This document shows positions 27,356-36,106 of a stretch of 64,000 nt of DNA, piece after piece. Source of the DNA: Rhodoblastus sp. 17X3 (lineage in GTDB: Bacteria; Pseudomonadota; Alphaproteobacteria; Rhizobiales; Beijerinckiaceae); assembly GCF_030056575.1 (NCBI RefSeq), contig NZ_JASHHX010000007.1, positions 113,103 through 177,102 on the forward strand, read 5' to 3'. The position numbers and the translations under genes are program-made. Each line of letters begins with the position of its first letter. The first letter of the stretch is position 1. The notes below the pieces were generated by a model, which was given only the letters and a program-made list of their open reading frames with translations, had not been told where the DNA came from and did no database searches.

Positions 27356-27841
27356 TCAGGCGCTGAAATCGCGCGCAAAAGCCGCGATGACGTCCGCCAG
27401 TTCGGGATCGGAGACCAGCGCCATGGCCTCGGCGACCGGGAACCATTGCGTCTCGCGCTCGTGCTGTTCCGGCCAGTGGCCGCGCTGGCGCGCGACGCGC
27501 AGCGAAAAGACCTCGACCCGGCACAGCTCCTCACCGCGCGAAAACCGCTTGGCGTAAGTGAAATGGCCGATCGGCTCGTCGGAGATGACGCCGAGCAGGC
27601 CCGCCTCCTCCATCGCCTCGATGGCCGCCGCCGCGGCGCCGCTGCGCCCGGCCATGGGCCATCCCTTCGGAATGATCCATCGTTTCGTCTCGCGCGACGA
27701 AACCAGCATGATCTCAAGACCATCGGCCACACGCCAGGGCAGCGCGGCAAATTGCAGCCGCTCCGTCCCGACCGCGACCGCTTTAAGGCTCTTGGCCGCT
27801 TTCCGAGCCTTTTTCCGACCCTTCGAGGTTTTTGCGATCAT
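27356..27841 (-). CDS. Nudix hydrolase
   Basis: A 161-residue protein of the diphosphoinositol-polyphosphate-hydrolase-like Nudix group. A basic N-terminus (KTSKGRKKARKAAKSLK) precedes RWIIPKGWPMAGRSGAAAAAIEAMEEAGLLG. The EE-x-G catalytic part of the Nudix box is kept, whereas the first Glu and the Arg of the consensus are Ala and Ile by eye, so the box is non-standard. The substrate is unknown. The ATG at 27841 overlaps the Pit stop as ATGA, tying it to the phosphate operon. This could point to a polyphosphate or nucleoside-polyphosphate substrate (inference). Confidence 0.83.
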   Translation of the reverse strand: MIAKTSKGRKKARKAAKSLKAVAVGTERLQFAALPWRVADGLEIMLVSSRETKRWIIPKGWPMAGRSGAAAAAIEAMEEAGLLGVISDEPIGHFTYAKRFSRGEELCRVEVFSLRVARQRGHWPEQHERETQWFPVAEAMALVSDPELADVIAAFARDFSA

Positions 27842-28839
27842 GGCTCCAGCCACCCCGCGCCAGCATAGGCCAGAGCCGCGATCAGTCCCGCCGCCGGCAT
27901 GGTGAGGACCCAGGCGACGACGATATTCTGCGCCACGTTCCAGCGCACGGCCGAAACCCGGCGCGCCGCCCCGACCCCGACGATGGCGCCGGTGATCGTA
28001 TGGGTCGTGGAGACGGGAATGCCGAGGCCCGTGGCGAGGAACAGGGTCATTGCGCCCCCCGTTTCAGCGCAGAAGCCCTGCATCGGCGTCAGCCGCGTGA
28101 TCTTCGACCCCATCGTGTGGACGATGCGCCAACCGCCGAACAAGGTGCCGAGCGCCATGGCCGATTGGCAGGAGAGCACGACCCAGAGCGGCACATGAAA
28201 GGTTGCGCCGCCGGCGCCATGGGCGAACAGCAGGACCGCGATGACGCCCATGGTCTTCTGCGCGTCATTGCCGCCATGACCGAGCGAATAGAGCGAAGCC
28301 GACACGAATTGCAGGATGCGGAAGCTCGAATCCACCGCGATCGGCGTGACCCGGACGAAAATCCAGGAGACGGCCAGCATCAGCAGCAAAGCGAGATAAA
28401 AGCCGAGCAGCGGCGACAGGACGATGGCCGCGCCGGTCTTGCTCAGCCCGGCCCAGACGATGGCCGAGGTTCCCGCCTTGGCAAGACCAGCCCCGACCAG
28501 CCCGCCGATCAGCGCATGCGACGAGGAGGACGGGATGCCGACCAGCCAGGTGACGACATTCCAGACGATGGCGCCCGTCAGCGCGCCGAAAATCAGCCGG
28601 TCGTCGACGATATGAGCGTCCACAATGCCGCTGCCGACCGTATTGGCGACATGCAGGCCGAAAAAGGCGAAGGCGATGAAATTGAAGAAAGCCGCCCAGA
28701 ACACGGCGTATTGCGGACGCAGCACCCGCGTCGAGACGATGGTGGCGATGGAATTGGCCGCGTCATGCAGGCCGTTCAGGAAATCGAACAGCAAGGCGAC
28801 GGCGATGAGCGTGACGAGAACGACGGAGGCCCCATCCAT
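27838..28839 (-). CDS. pit: PiT-family inorganic phosphate transporter
   Basis: A 333-residue membrane protein with about 10 helices. The two PiT signatures are seen: FLNGLHDAANSIATIVSTRVL near the N-terminus and a GHGGNDAQKTMG block in the middle, with a second half ending VSTTHTITGAIVGVG. It imports phosphate, probably as a metal-phosphate complex, by proton symport. It follows the DUF47 gene after nine bases, the usual DUF47-pit pair. Confidence 0.94.
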   Translation of the reverse strand: MDGASVVLVTLIAVALLFDFLNGLHDAANSIATIVSTRVLRPQYAVFWAAFFNFIAFAFFGLHVANTVGSGIVDAHIVDDRLIFGALTGAIVWNVVTWLVGIPSSSSHALIGGLVGAGLAKAGTSAIVWAGLSKTGAAIVLSPLLGFYLALLLMLAVSWIFVRVTPIAVDSSFRILQFVSASLYSLGHGGNDAQKTMGVIAVLLFAHGAGGATFHVPLWVVLSCQSAMALGTLFGGWRIVHTMGSKITRLTPMQGFCAETGGAMTLFLATGLGIPVSTTHTITGAIVGVGAARRVSAVRWNVAQNIVVAWVLTMPAAGLIAALAYAGAGWLEP

Positions 28840-28848
28840 CGGCTGTCC

Positions 28849-29493
28849 TCACAAATGTTCGAGAAGAATGCCGCTCATGCGGTTCGCCACGTTCTCGAAA
28901 CAATCGACGACTTTTTCGAGATGGGAATAGACTTCCTTTCCGACGATGTAAGCCATCGGACGGTCATCCTTATGCGCCTGATAAAGTTCCTTCAGACCCT
29001 TCATGTAGAGGACGTCCGATTCTTCCTCCAGCCTGACGATATGCTCATTGGCCAGGTTGATCTTCTGCGCATTGGCGTTCATGGCGCGCAACAGCGGCAT
29101 CGTGTCCAGCGCGATCCGCGCTGTCTCCACGATCAGATCGCCGATGTGGACCATGTTCGGATCGAATTCCGTGACGTCGAACAGGTCGATCGCCTTCACG
29201 GTCTGGCGCATCTGGTCGACGGCGTCGTCCATGTCGTTGATGAGGCCGTGAATGTCGCCGCGATCGAAGGGCGTGATGAAGCTGCGGCGCAGCGCGAGCA
29301 GGACCTCGCGCGAAACCTCGTCGGCGTCATTTTCGATGCGGATCACCGCCTCGCACAAGGCTGGAACCTTGTGGCCGCCGTCAAGCACGGCGCGCAAGGT
29401 CTGGGCGCCCTCGAGCGCGATCTTGGCGTGACGCTCGAAGAGGTCGAAAAACTTTTCCTCTTTCGGCATCAGGGCCTGGAGCCAACGAAGCAT
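28849..29493 (-). CDS. DUF47 PhoU-like phosphate transport regulator
   Basis: A 214-residue all-helical protein. It begins MLRWLQALMPKEEKFFDLFERHA, and conserved acidic segments IENDADEVSREVL and DRGDIHGLINDMDDAVDQM match the DUF47 metal-binding core. Such proteins are obligate neighbours of PiT carriers and are thought to regulate them. First gene of the DUF47-pit-Nudix operon, so the promoter should lie just beyond 29493. Confidence 0.93.
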   Translation of the reverse strand: MLRWLQALMPKEEKFFDLFERHAKIALEGAQTLRAVLDGGHKVPALCEAVIRIENDADEVSREVLLALRRSFITPFDRGDIHGLINDMDDAVDQMRQTVKAIDLFDVTEFDPNMVHIGDLIVETARIALDTMPLLRAMNANAQKINLANEHIVRLEEESDVLYMKGLKELYQAHKDDRPMAYIVGKEVYSHLEKVVDCFENVANRMSGILLEHL

Positions 29494-29846
29494 GCGCGCC
29501 TCCGCGGAAAATGACAGCTTGATGAATCTTTTGTGACAAGGCGTAGGTTCAGGAACTCAATATGTAAAGTGCGTGAATGTCCGAAATGATCCAGAACAAA
29601 CCGGCGCACACGCGAATCGGCGCGGATCACGTCCTCCGACAGCGCTCCCGCGGTCGCCGCAAATCGTGCCACATTTTCCAGCATAGCTCCAGCGATCCGC
29701 GCAGACGGGGCGCAGCCCGTGAATCGCCGGGGCGAATCGCGCCTTTTGCCAGCGAGGCCCGCGCTTGAAAAGCGTTTGCGACGAATTACATCGAATAAGA
29801 CGAGAAGCGCCGGCATGGCGCCGGTCGCACAATAAGGGAGGCGGCT
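29494..29846. other. Divergent intergenic region before DUF47-pit and SPW genes
   Basis: 353 bases without a supported gene. Weak frames exist on both strands but have no recognisable product or ribosome site. The region must carry the promoters of the phosphate operon and of the SPW gene. I looked for a GGAAC..CGTT EcfG-type promoter and found only an isolated GGAAC near 29550. Confidence 0.4.
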
Positions 29847-30221
29847 ATGGCTGGCCTCGCTGGCTTCAAAAACACGGGAACACGATTCCAGGACTACGCC
29901 AATTTCGTCCTCGGCGTGCTGCTCTTTATCTCGCCTTGGGCGCTTGGATACAGCGACCATGAGATGGCGGCGCGCACGGCCTGGACCGGCGGACTGATCA
30001 TCGGCGTCCTGTCCTTCGCCGCGATTATAAAATTCGCGGAATGGGAGGAATGGGTCAATCTGCTGGTCGGACTGGCGGTCATGGCCTCGCCCTATGTCAT
30101 CGGCTTCGGCAACGTCATGCACGCTGTACTGGCGCATTACGTTATCGGTGTGCTGGTCGTCCTTGCGGCCGCAACGGAGCTTTGGGCGGTTCACCACCCG
30201 CCGCACGCGCGGATGATGTAA
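29847..30221 (+). CDS. SPW-repeat membrane protein
   Basis: A 124-residue protein with four hydrophobic helices arranged as two repeats. The SPW motif appears as LLFISPWALGYSD in the first half and as VMASPYVIGFG in the second. Such proteins are small inner-membrane proteins of unknown function, often linked to stress. GGGAGG stands before the ATG. The tail (VHHPPHARMM) is His-rich. Monocistronic and convergent with proS. Confidence 0.85.
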   Translation: MAGLAGFKNTGTRFQDYANFVLGVLLFISPWALGYSDHEMAARTAWTGGLIIGVLSFAAIIKFAEWEEWVNLLVGLAVMASPYVIGFGNVMHAVLAHYVIGVLVVLAAATELWAVHHPPHARMM

Positions 30222-30230
30222 ATGCGGAAC

Positions 30231-30262
30231 GATCGCCCGCGCCTCAATAGGCGCGCGCGATC
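30231..30262. terminator. Hairpin at the convergent ends of the SPW gene and proS
   Basis: GATCGC-c-CGCGCC pairs with GGCGCG-c-GCGATC around a six-base loop, with one C/C mismatch. The hairpin starts nine bases after the SPW stop and covers the proS stop. No clear T-tract follows on either strand, so termination strength is uncertain. Confidence 0.45.
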
Positions 30263-31791
30263 AAAATTTCCTCGACCGCCGGGCGGCCGCTGAAGACGCA
30301 GGCGCCGGAAGCGGCGCCCTGTCCCACCGGGATGTTGCGCAGGGTCAGCTTCAGCGCCTTGAGCCGCGCTTCGACCGCCTCAAGCTCGGCGCCGGTCGGC
30401 CGCGCCCAGGGCGCGCGCACCCAGCCCTTGAAGCCGGATTTGGCGTCGTCGTCCTCCGAAGCGGCGCCGAAAAAAGCCGCGATAGCGTCGAAATCCTTCA
30501 GATCGGTCCGAATATTGGCGTCGAGCCGGCCCTTGGCCTCGGAGTAGAGATTGGCCTGAATTTCGGCGAGCAAGGCCGGCGCCTGGAGAAGAAAGTCAGT
30601 GCGGGCGAGGCCCTGCGAGATCACCTTGTCGCCATCGCGCAATCTGTCGCGGCGGATCAGGGTCACGTGGTCGGACGCCATGTCACGCGGGCCGACTTCG
30701 AGCAGGATCGGCGCACCGCGCCGCAGCCAGTCCCAGCGCTTGTTGGCGGAGCGGATCGGCTTCTTGTCGAGCTTTACGCGCAAGGGGTCGCCGAAAGCGG
30801 AAAGCTTGCAAATTTCCGCCTCCAGCTTCTCGCAATAGGCGAGCAGCTCGGCGTCCTCGGGCTTGTCGCGCAACATTGGCACGATCACGACCTGCCTGGG
30901 CGCGATTCGCGGGGGCAGCCGCAGGCCGTCGTCGTCGCCGTGGGTCATGATGACCCCGCCGATGAGACGCGTAGACACGCCCCATGACGTGGTGTGGCAA
31001 TATTCCAGCTCGCCGGTGGCCGACTGGTAGCGGATGTTCTGCGCTTTGGCGAAATTGGTCCCGAGATAATGCGAGGTGCCGGCCTGCAAGGCCTTGCCGT
31101 CCTGCATCATGGCCTCGATCGAGAAGGTCGAATCGGCGCCGGGGAAGCGCTCGTTTTCCGGCTTCTCGCCAACCACGACCGGCATCGCCAGAATGTCTTC
31201 CGCCAGTTCGCGATAGACTTCGAGCATTTTCAGCGTCTCTTCGAGCGCGTCTTCCCTGGTGGCGTGGGCCGTATGGCCCTCCTGCCACAGGAATTCAGTG
31301 GTGCGCAGGAACATGCGGGTGCGCATTTCCCAGCGCACCACATTGGCCCATTGATTGATGAGGATCGGCAGATCGCGATAGGAGGCGACCCAGCGCCGGA
31401 AGGCGTCGCCGATGATCGTCTCCGAGGTCGGGCGCACCACCAGCGGTTCTTCCAGCTCGGACGTCGGATCGACCACCAGCTTGCCATCGACCGCCTTGAG
31501 CCGGTGATGGGTGACCACCGCCATTTCCTTGGCGAAGCCCTCCACATGGCTCGCCTCCTGGGCAATGAAGCTCATGGGGATGAACAGCGGGAAATAGCAG
31601 TTTTCGTGTCCGGTTTCCTTGATGCGCCTGTCGAGCGCGCTCTGGACCAGTTCCCAGATGCCCCAGCCCCACGGTTTGATAATCATGCAGCCGCGCACCG
31701 GCGAGGTTTCCGCGAGATCGGCCTGGTCGACCACGGCCTGATACCAATCGGGAAAATTCTCTTCGCGGGTGACGGGCAAAGCGCGCTTCAT
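30244..31791 (-). CDS. proS: Prolyl-tRNA synthetase, archaeal/eukaryal type
   Basis: A 515-residue class II synthetase that charges tRNA-Pro. Motif 2/3 regions read EEPLVVRPTSETIIGDAFRRW, MRTRMFLRTTEFLWQEGHTAHAT and TSHYLGTNFAKAQNIRY. The C-terminus has the extra domain of the archaeal/eukaryal form ending in a terminal Tyr (EEILIARAY). The common alphaproteobacterial ProRS is a short bacterial-type enzyme of about 440 residues, so this is either a replaced gene or a second copy. ATG 31791 is an ordinary start. No neighbouring translation gene. Confidence 0.92.
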   Translation of the reverse strand: MKRALPVTREENFPDWYQAVVDQADLAETSPVRGCMIIKPWGWGIWELVQSALDRRIKETGHENCYFPLFIPMSFIAQEASHVEGFAKEMAVVTHHRLKAVDGKLVVDPTSELEEPLVVRPTSETIIGDAFRRWVASYRDLPILINQWANVVRWEMRTRMFLRTTEFLWQEGHTAHATREDALEETLKMLEVYRELAEDILAMPVVVGEKPENERFPGADSTFSIEAMMQDGKALQAGTSHYLGTNFAKAQNIRYQSATGELEYCHTTSWGVSTRLIGGVIMTHGDDDGLRLPPRIAPRQVVIVPMLRDKPEDAELLAYCEKLEAEICKLSAFGDPLRVKLDKKPIRSANKRWDWLRRGAPILLEVGPRDMASDHVTLIRRDRLRDGDKVISQGLARTDFLLQAPALLAEIQANLYSEAKGRLDANIRTDLKDFDAIAAFFGAASEDDDAKSGFKGWVRAPWARPTGAELEAVEARLKALKLTLRNIPVGQGAASGACVFSGRPAVEEILIARAY

Positions 31792-31935
31792 TTTTCAGGC
31801 CATTTCGACGATATCGGAGAGGCGTCACTACTGGACCGAAATCGCGCGCTTTGCAACGCCGCCGCCCGCCGAAGCGCGGACGAGCGGCCGTTCCCGTCAG
31901 CGGCCATCAATTTGAGGCGATCAATTCGCTCGGGT

Positions 31936-32112
31936 TCAGCGCTGGCTCTTCACGCCCACCGGCTTGCACCAGCGCAATTCGCGCGTTTCCATGACGATGC
32001 TTCCGGGGCGCAGGGCTTCCGGCGGCATTTCGCCCTTGACGCCGCTTTCCTGGCACCAGGCGAAATGGATCCGCGTCGGCAATTTGCAATAGATGCAGCG
32101 GGTGATCGGCAT
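31936..32112 (-). CDS. Small cysteine-rich protein (58 aa), possible zinc-binding
   Basis: A short gene starting ATG 32112 with GAGGAC seven bases upstream. The product begins MPITRCIYCKLPTRIHF, giving a C-x2-C pair at residues 6 and 9, then Cys20 (AWCQESG) and Cys49 (RWCKPVG). Four cysteines in two spaced pairs suggest a small zinc ribbon or knuckle. I do not recognise the family. It lies downstream of nothing on its strand and upstream of proS by 145 bases, so it might share the proS transcript. The reading frame, strong ribosome site and composition support a real gene. Confidence 0.6.
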   Translation of the reverse strand: MPITRCIYCKLPTRIHFAWCQESGVKGEMPPEALRPGSIVMETRELRWCKPVGVKSQR

Positions 32113-32274
32113 TGGTCGTCCTCAGTAAAACGTGTTGCACACGCCGGCCGGATCGTCGCCAATCCGGTTTACCCCTTGGTCCGCCTCCTCGCCCCGATTG
32201 CTTTTCGCGACCTGCTCATTCTTGGGCGATATTCTCATGCTTTCGTCCAAGCATGGATCATGCCAATGTCATGC

Positions 32275-32289
32275 TTAAAGCTCGGTTAA
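32275..32289. promoter_or_regulatory. Perfect CtrA-type box TTAA-N7-TTAA
   Basis: The sequence TTAAAGCTCGGTTAA is an exact match to the CtrA consensus. It lies 98 bases before the DUF1772 start and 163 bases before the divergent 58-aa protein start, so it could act on either. Binding is inferred. Confidence 0.55.
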
Positions 32290-32386
32290 CGACGCGCTGG
32301 AGCCCGCGCGCGAAAAGGCTTCCGGTCGCGCGGCAAACGGGCTATGACGCAAACACGCGGCTTGCGCGGAAAATCGGAACCCTTTC

Positions 32387-32815
32387 ATGCTGTTTGGTCT
32401 GCTCGCTCTGGTCTTCGCCTCCGCTTTCGCCGGCGCCGCGCTTTATCTGAACCTCGTCGAGCAACCGGCCCGCCTCGCCCTCGACGACGCCTCCATGATT
32501 CGCGAATGGGCGCCGAGCGACCGGCGCGGCTTCGCGCTGCTTGGCGGCCTCGCTCTACTCGCGGCCCTGTCGGGCCTCGCCGCCTTCGGCCGCGCCTCGG
32601 ACGTGCGCTTTCTGATCGGCGCGCTGCTGGCCCTGGCGAGCTGGCCCTATACCTATTTCGTCATCGTGCCGCTGAACAACAGGCTGCTTGCAGCCTCGCC
32701 GGCCCAGCCCGACGCGGACGCCCGCGAGATCGTCACCTTCTGGGGCCTGCTGGAATGGGGCCTGTTCGCCCTTGCCGCCGCCTCAACCGCGGTCTTCGCC
32801 TGGGCTTCGCTTTAG
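32387..32815 (+). CDS. DUF1772-like four-helix membrane protein
   Basis: A 142-residue membrane protein with four hydrophobic helices. It begins MLFGLLALVFASAFAGAALYLNLVEQPARLAL, where the AALYLNLVEQPAR segment fits the DUF1772 (anthrone-oxygenase-like) pattern, and a later segment reads WPYTYFVIVPLNNRLL, matching the family's P-x-NN motif. The biochemical role in bacteria is unknown. A perfect CtrA-type box stands upstream. Confidence 0.75.
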   Translation: MLFGLLALVFASAFAGAALYLNLVEQPARLALDDASMIREWAPSDRRGFALLGGLALLAALSGLAAFGRASDVRFLIGALLALASWPYTYFVIVPLNNRLLAASPAQPDADAREIVTFWGLLEWGLFALAAASTAVFAWASL

Positions 32816-32866
32816 CCGCGCAGGCGCCGGGCCTTTATCATCCCGGCCAATCGCGCACCGGCGGCT

Positions 32867-33838
32867 TCAGGTTTGTTTGGACATCGTGAAGTAGCCATGC
32901 TGGACGCCATTAATGGTGACTGCGCCATTCATCGTGGATTTCATCGGCGTCAAAATCTCGAATTGCCGAACCCATCCGGGCGGATCGTCCGAGAAACTCC
33001 AGTCGATGCTTCCAGCCATCGTCCACCATTTCCCGCGATGAGGGCGCATTGAAGCGTCCATCCAGGAAACTTTTCCATTCGCTTCGAAAAGAAAATAACC
33101 GTTCCAATCGCCGATGACAGCGAGCCAAGTCCCCGGCAAATAGGATTGAAACGCATAATTGACAGCATCAGGCGGCGCTTCAGCGCCCGCGATGATCTTG
33201 CCGTCCAGCGCGATCTTGGCGTGAGGCGAAGTCTCGCTGGCCCAGGGCAAAGTCAGAACCTCTTTTTCACGCTGCCTCTGAATTTCGGGCAATCCTTCCG
33301 ACGGCATATCGTAATTTGAATCGCGCATGCCCGGCTCTGTGCAGTACTCGCTTTTTCTATACTGCCTCATTGAAACACCAATGGTCGTAAATCCAACGAC
33401 CCGGCGACCGGTAAACGCCCTGCTCGACAATTCGCAAAGAAAAGACGCGCCCTCATCTCCAGCAGCTGCTTGGCAACCCATAATCAGAACCGGGGCTCCG
33501 GCGTTCAGCAACCTGTTGATGAAGACCAAAGGCGAACTATATTTTCTCCAAAGTTCAGTGAAATTATATCCTTTCCCCGAACTGTCAGCGTCAATTTGAC
33601 CGGGGGATCCATGGACGTTAATAGCAAGCCTGGAAATCCCACCTTCAACTTGTCCTGCGGCTTGCCCCAATTTTTCGCTCAGATCGCCAATAGTATTAAA
33701 CATAAATCCTGCATCCCATCCGGCCTGACCGTGTTCGTTCCCTGCCGGATATTGCAAATTTGTCCCCCCGCCCAAAAGGCGCGCATCCGCGCAAACGCTG
33801 AGGGGAACGTTTTTGGAAAAGGCCCAGATCGCCGCCAT
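32867..33838 (-). CDS. Stand-alone DUF4347/caspase-like protein with C-terminal barrel-like domain
   Basis: A 323-residue protein. The N-terminal 200 residues resemble DUF4347: a buried strand then His76 (LAINVHGSPG), and Cys122 in APVLIMGCQAAAGDEGASFLCELSS, then a strand RRVVGFTTIG. A His and Cys on adjacent strands about 45 residues apart is the layout of clan CD (caspase-type) peptidases. The C-terminal 110 residues are rich in Trp, Gly and aromatic residues (WLAVIGDWNGYFLFEANGKV) and look like a small beta-barrel. DUF4347 usually sits at the start of giant adhesins, so a stand-alone form is unusual. No signal peptide. The start at 33838 has GAGG seven bases before. The DNA is visibly more A+T-rich than its neighbours, suggesting transfer. 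Confidence 0.6.
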   Translation of the reverse strand: MAAIWAFSKNVPLSVCADARLLGGGTNLQYPAGNEHGQAGWDAGFMFNTIGDLSEKLGQAAGQVEGGISRLAINVHGSPGQIDADSSGKGYNFTELWRKYSSPLVFINRLLNAGAPVLIMGCQAAAGDEGASFLCELSSRAFTGRRVVGFTTIGVSMRQYRKSEYCTEPGMRDSNYDMPSEGLPEIQRQREKEVLTLPWASETSPHAKIALDGKIIAGAEAPPDAVNYAFQSYLPGTWLAVIGDWNGYFLFEANGKVSWMDASMRPHRGKWWTMAGSIDWSFSDDPPGWVRQFEILTPMKSTMNGAVTINGVQHGYFTMSKQT

Positions 33839-34146
33839 TGTTCGACCTCGTTTTTGGCCTGCGCGTCCTTCGATAATTTGCGACAAAGGAATTCGTCTGA
33901 GACACCCGCTACCCGGATACGACAATACTATCGATATTCTTGAAAAATCATGTCCCGGCGAACGGCGAAAAGATTGCAGCTATGTATAATGGCGCCAATC
34001 GTAGATATCGCGCACGTTTGCGTCAAGGCAAAGATAAGCAGCCCGCAAGAAATCCGGCGTTTCTCCCCTCGGCCGAAACGGCTTGTATCGCAGAAAACGT
34101 TGACAGCAGCGCGCCGACGTCGGGATTATAAGCGCCGCATCCCTGG
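33839..34146. other. A+T-richer intergenic region, divergent promoters
   Basis: 308 bases between the DUF4347-like gene and the alcohol dehydrogenase gene. The base composition stays A+T-richer across most of it, as in the DUF4347-like gene, which may mark the edge of acquired DNA. Apart from the promoter at 34100 I see no gene, repeat or integration site. Confidence 0.4.
34100..34129 (+). promoter_or_regulatory. Possible sigma-70 promoter of the alcohol dehydrogenase gene
   Basis: A perfect -35 hexamer TTGACA is followed after 18 bases by GATTAT (four of six matches to TATAAT), 17 bases before the ATG at 34147. The leader would be very short. Weak but the best match in the gap. Confidence 0.35.
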
Positions 34147-35151
34147 ATGGCAGCCATGTTCGCCATGATTTTGAACCGCATCGGCGCGCCGCTCGAATGG
34201 ACGGAGCGGCCTGATCCCCTGCCCGGCCCCGGCGAAATCCGCCTGAAGGTTTCCGCCTGCGGCGTCTGCCGCACCGATCTCCATGTCGTGGACGGCGAAT
34301 TGCCGCATCCCCGCGTTCCGATCATTCCCGGCCATGAAATCGTCGGCCGGGTGGACCTGATCGGCCCGGGCGTCAGCGGATTCGAGATCGGCGAGCGCGT
34401 AGGCGTGCCCTGGCTCGGCCATACCTGCCAGGCCTGCGGCCCCTGCATCGGCGGCCATGAAAATCTCTGCGACCATCCAGAATTCACTGGTTTCACGCGG
34501 GACGGCGGCTATGCGACCATGACAATCGCCGACGCCCGCTTCGCCTTTCCTCTGGGCGAATCCGGCGAGGACTCCGCGCTCGCGCCCTTGCTCTGCGCCG
34601 GGCTGATCGGCTGGCGCGCCTTCAAGATCGCCGGGCGCAGCGCGGGCCGCATCGAGCGGCTCGGCCTCTATGGCTTCGGCGCAGCCGCGCATATTCTGGC
34701 GCAGGTCGCGGCGAAGCAGGGTCACCAGGTCTTCGCCTTCACCAGGACCGGCGATACAGGGACCCAAGACTTCGCGCGGAACATCGGCGCGGCCTGGGCG
34801 GGCGGCTCAGACGAGACGCCGCCGGAAAAGCTCGACGCCGCCATCATCTTCGCACCCGTAGGCGCGCTCGTCCCCGCCGCCCTGCGCGCCGTGCGCAAGG
34901 GCGGCGCGGTGGTCTGCGCCGGCATCCACATGAGCGACATTCCGAGCTTTCCCTATTCGATCCTGTGGGAGGAGCGGCAGCTCGTCTCGGTCGCCAATCT
35001 CACCCGCCGCGACGGCGTCGAATTCCTGCGCCTCGCACCGGAACTCGGCATCGAGACCACCACCAGGATCTACCGGCTCAAGGACGCCAATTCCGCGCTC
35101 GCCGACCTGCGCGCGGGCGCGTTCGACGGCGCCGCCGTGCTGGTTCCGTAA
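34147..35151 (+). CDS. Zinc-dependent alcohol dehydrogenase (MDR family)
   Basis: A 334-residue MDR enzyme. Catalytic-zinc ligands are visible as CGVCRTDLH (Cys41) and GHEIVG (His63, Glu64). The structural-zinc loop [15 protein letters not shown] supplies four cysteines (about 94, 97, 100, 108). The cofactor fold reads [16 protein letters not shown]. It belongs to the AdhA-like 'alcohol dehydrogenase catalytic domain' group that oxidises simple alcohols with NAD(P)+. It is followed after 16 bases by PPK2, so a two-gene unit is possible. Confidence 0.9.
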   Translation: MAAMFAMILNRIGAPLEWTERPDPLPGPGEIRLKVSACGVCRTDLHVVDGELPHPRVPIIPGHEIVGRVDLIGPGVSGFEIGERVGVPWLGHTCQACGPCIGGHENLCDHPEFTGFTRDGGYATMTIADARFAFPLGESGEDSALAPLLCAGLIGWRAFKIAGRSAGRIERLGLYGFGAAAHILAQVAAKQGHQVFAFTRTGDTGTQDFARNIGAAWAGGSDETPPEKLDAAIIFAPVGALVPAALRAVRKGGAVVCAGIHMSDIPSFPYSILWEERQLVSVANLTRRDGVEFLRLAPELGIETTTRIYRLKDANSALADLRAGAFDGAAVLVP

Positions 35152-35167
35152 CGCCGGAGAGCGAAAA

Positions 35168-36049
35168 ATGGCGAGGGAAAAATGCGTGATCGACGCCCGG
35201 AAATTCCGGGTGAAAGAGGGCGACAAGGTCGATCTCGCGGACTGGCCCACGCTGGTCGATCCCGTCCATCGCTCCAGGGAGGATTACCACACGATCCTCG
35301 CAAATCATGTCGAGCGGCTGAGCGACCTCCAGCAAAAGCTCTACGCCCGCGACCGCGACTCGCTGCTGCTGATCTTCCAGGCCATGGATGCGGCGGGCAA
35401 GGACGGCGCGATCCGCCACGTCATGTCCGGCGTCAATCCGCAAGGCTGCCACGTGACGTCGTTCAAGCACCCGAGCGGCGTCGAACTGGAGCATGATTTC
35501 CTGTGGCGTACGACGCGCGAATTGCCCGAGCGCGGCATGATCGGCATTTTCAACCGCTCCTATTACGAGAGCGTCCTGATCCTGCGCGTCCATCCGCAAT
35601 TGCTGTGCGCCGAAGGCTTCGATCCCAGCGAGGCTGACGGCGACTTCTGGCGCGAGCGCTATCGCTCGATCACGAATCTCGAACGCCATCTGGCCTCGAA
35701 CAATGTCCATGTGCTGAAATTTTTCCTCCATCTCTCGAAAGAGGAGCAACGCAAACGCTTTCTCGCCCGCATCGACGAGCCGGAGAAGAACTGGAAGTTC
35801 TCGCAGGCCGACATAGAGGAGCGCGGCTACTGGGACGATTACCAGAAGGCCTATGCGAAATGCCTGTCCGCGACCAGCACCAAAGACGCTCCCTGGTTCG
35901 TCGTGCCGGCCGATGACAAATTATCGGCGCGGCTGATTGTCTCGCACATCGTTATGGGCCGGCTGGAATCGCTGAATCTCGCCTTCCCGAAGGTGTGCGA
36001 GGCGCGGCGCAAGGAATTGCAGGCGATCCGCGCCCAGTTGGGCGAATAA
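35168..36049 (+). CDS. ppk2: Polyphosphate kinase 2 family protein
   Basis: A 293-residue P-loop kinase. Walker A is [11 protein letters not shown] (about 72-82), Walker B region [12 protein letters not shown] (about 127-138), and the lid is [31 protein letters not shown]2 enzymes use polyphosphate to phosphorylate nucleotides or make polyphosphate from them. The single-domain length suggests class I or III; a [10 protein letters not shown] lid is typical of this group. The start ATG 35168 follows GGAGAG. Possible link to the phosphate genes 6 kb away is only thematic. Confidence 0.92.
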   Translation: MAREKCVIDARKFRVKEGDKVDLADWPTLVDPVHRSREDYHTILANHVERLSDLQQKLYARDRDSLLLIFQAMDAAGKDGAIRHVMSGVNPQGCHVTSFKHPSGVELEHDFLWRTTRELPERGMIGIFNRSYYESVLILRVHPQLLCAEGFDPSEADGDFWRERYRSITNLERHLASNNVHVLKFFLHLSKEEQRKRFLARIDEPEKNWKFSQADIEERGYWDDYQKAYAKCLSATSTKDAPWFVVPADDKLSARLIVSHIVMGRLESLNLAFPKVCEARRKELQAIRAQLGE

Positions 36050-36106
36050 CGCCATCGGCGCCTGAAAAGGACCGATCGCGTCGGAGCCGGCGGGCGCGGC
36101 AGAAGT

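Noticed and set aside
29550..29580. EcfG-type general stress promoter before the phosphate or SPW genes
   Set aside because: A GGAAC is present but no CGTT-like -10 at the required spacing.
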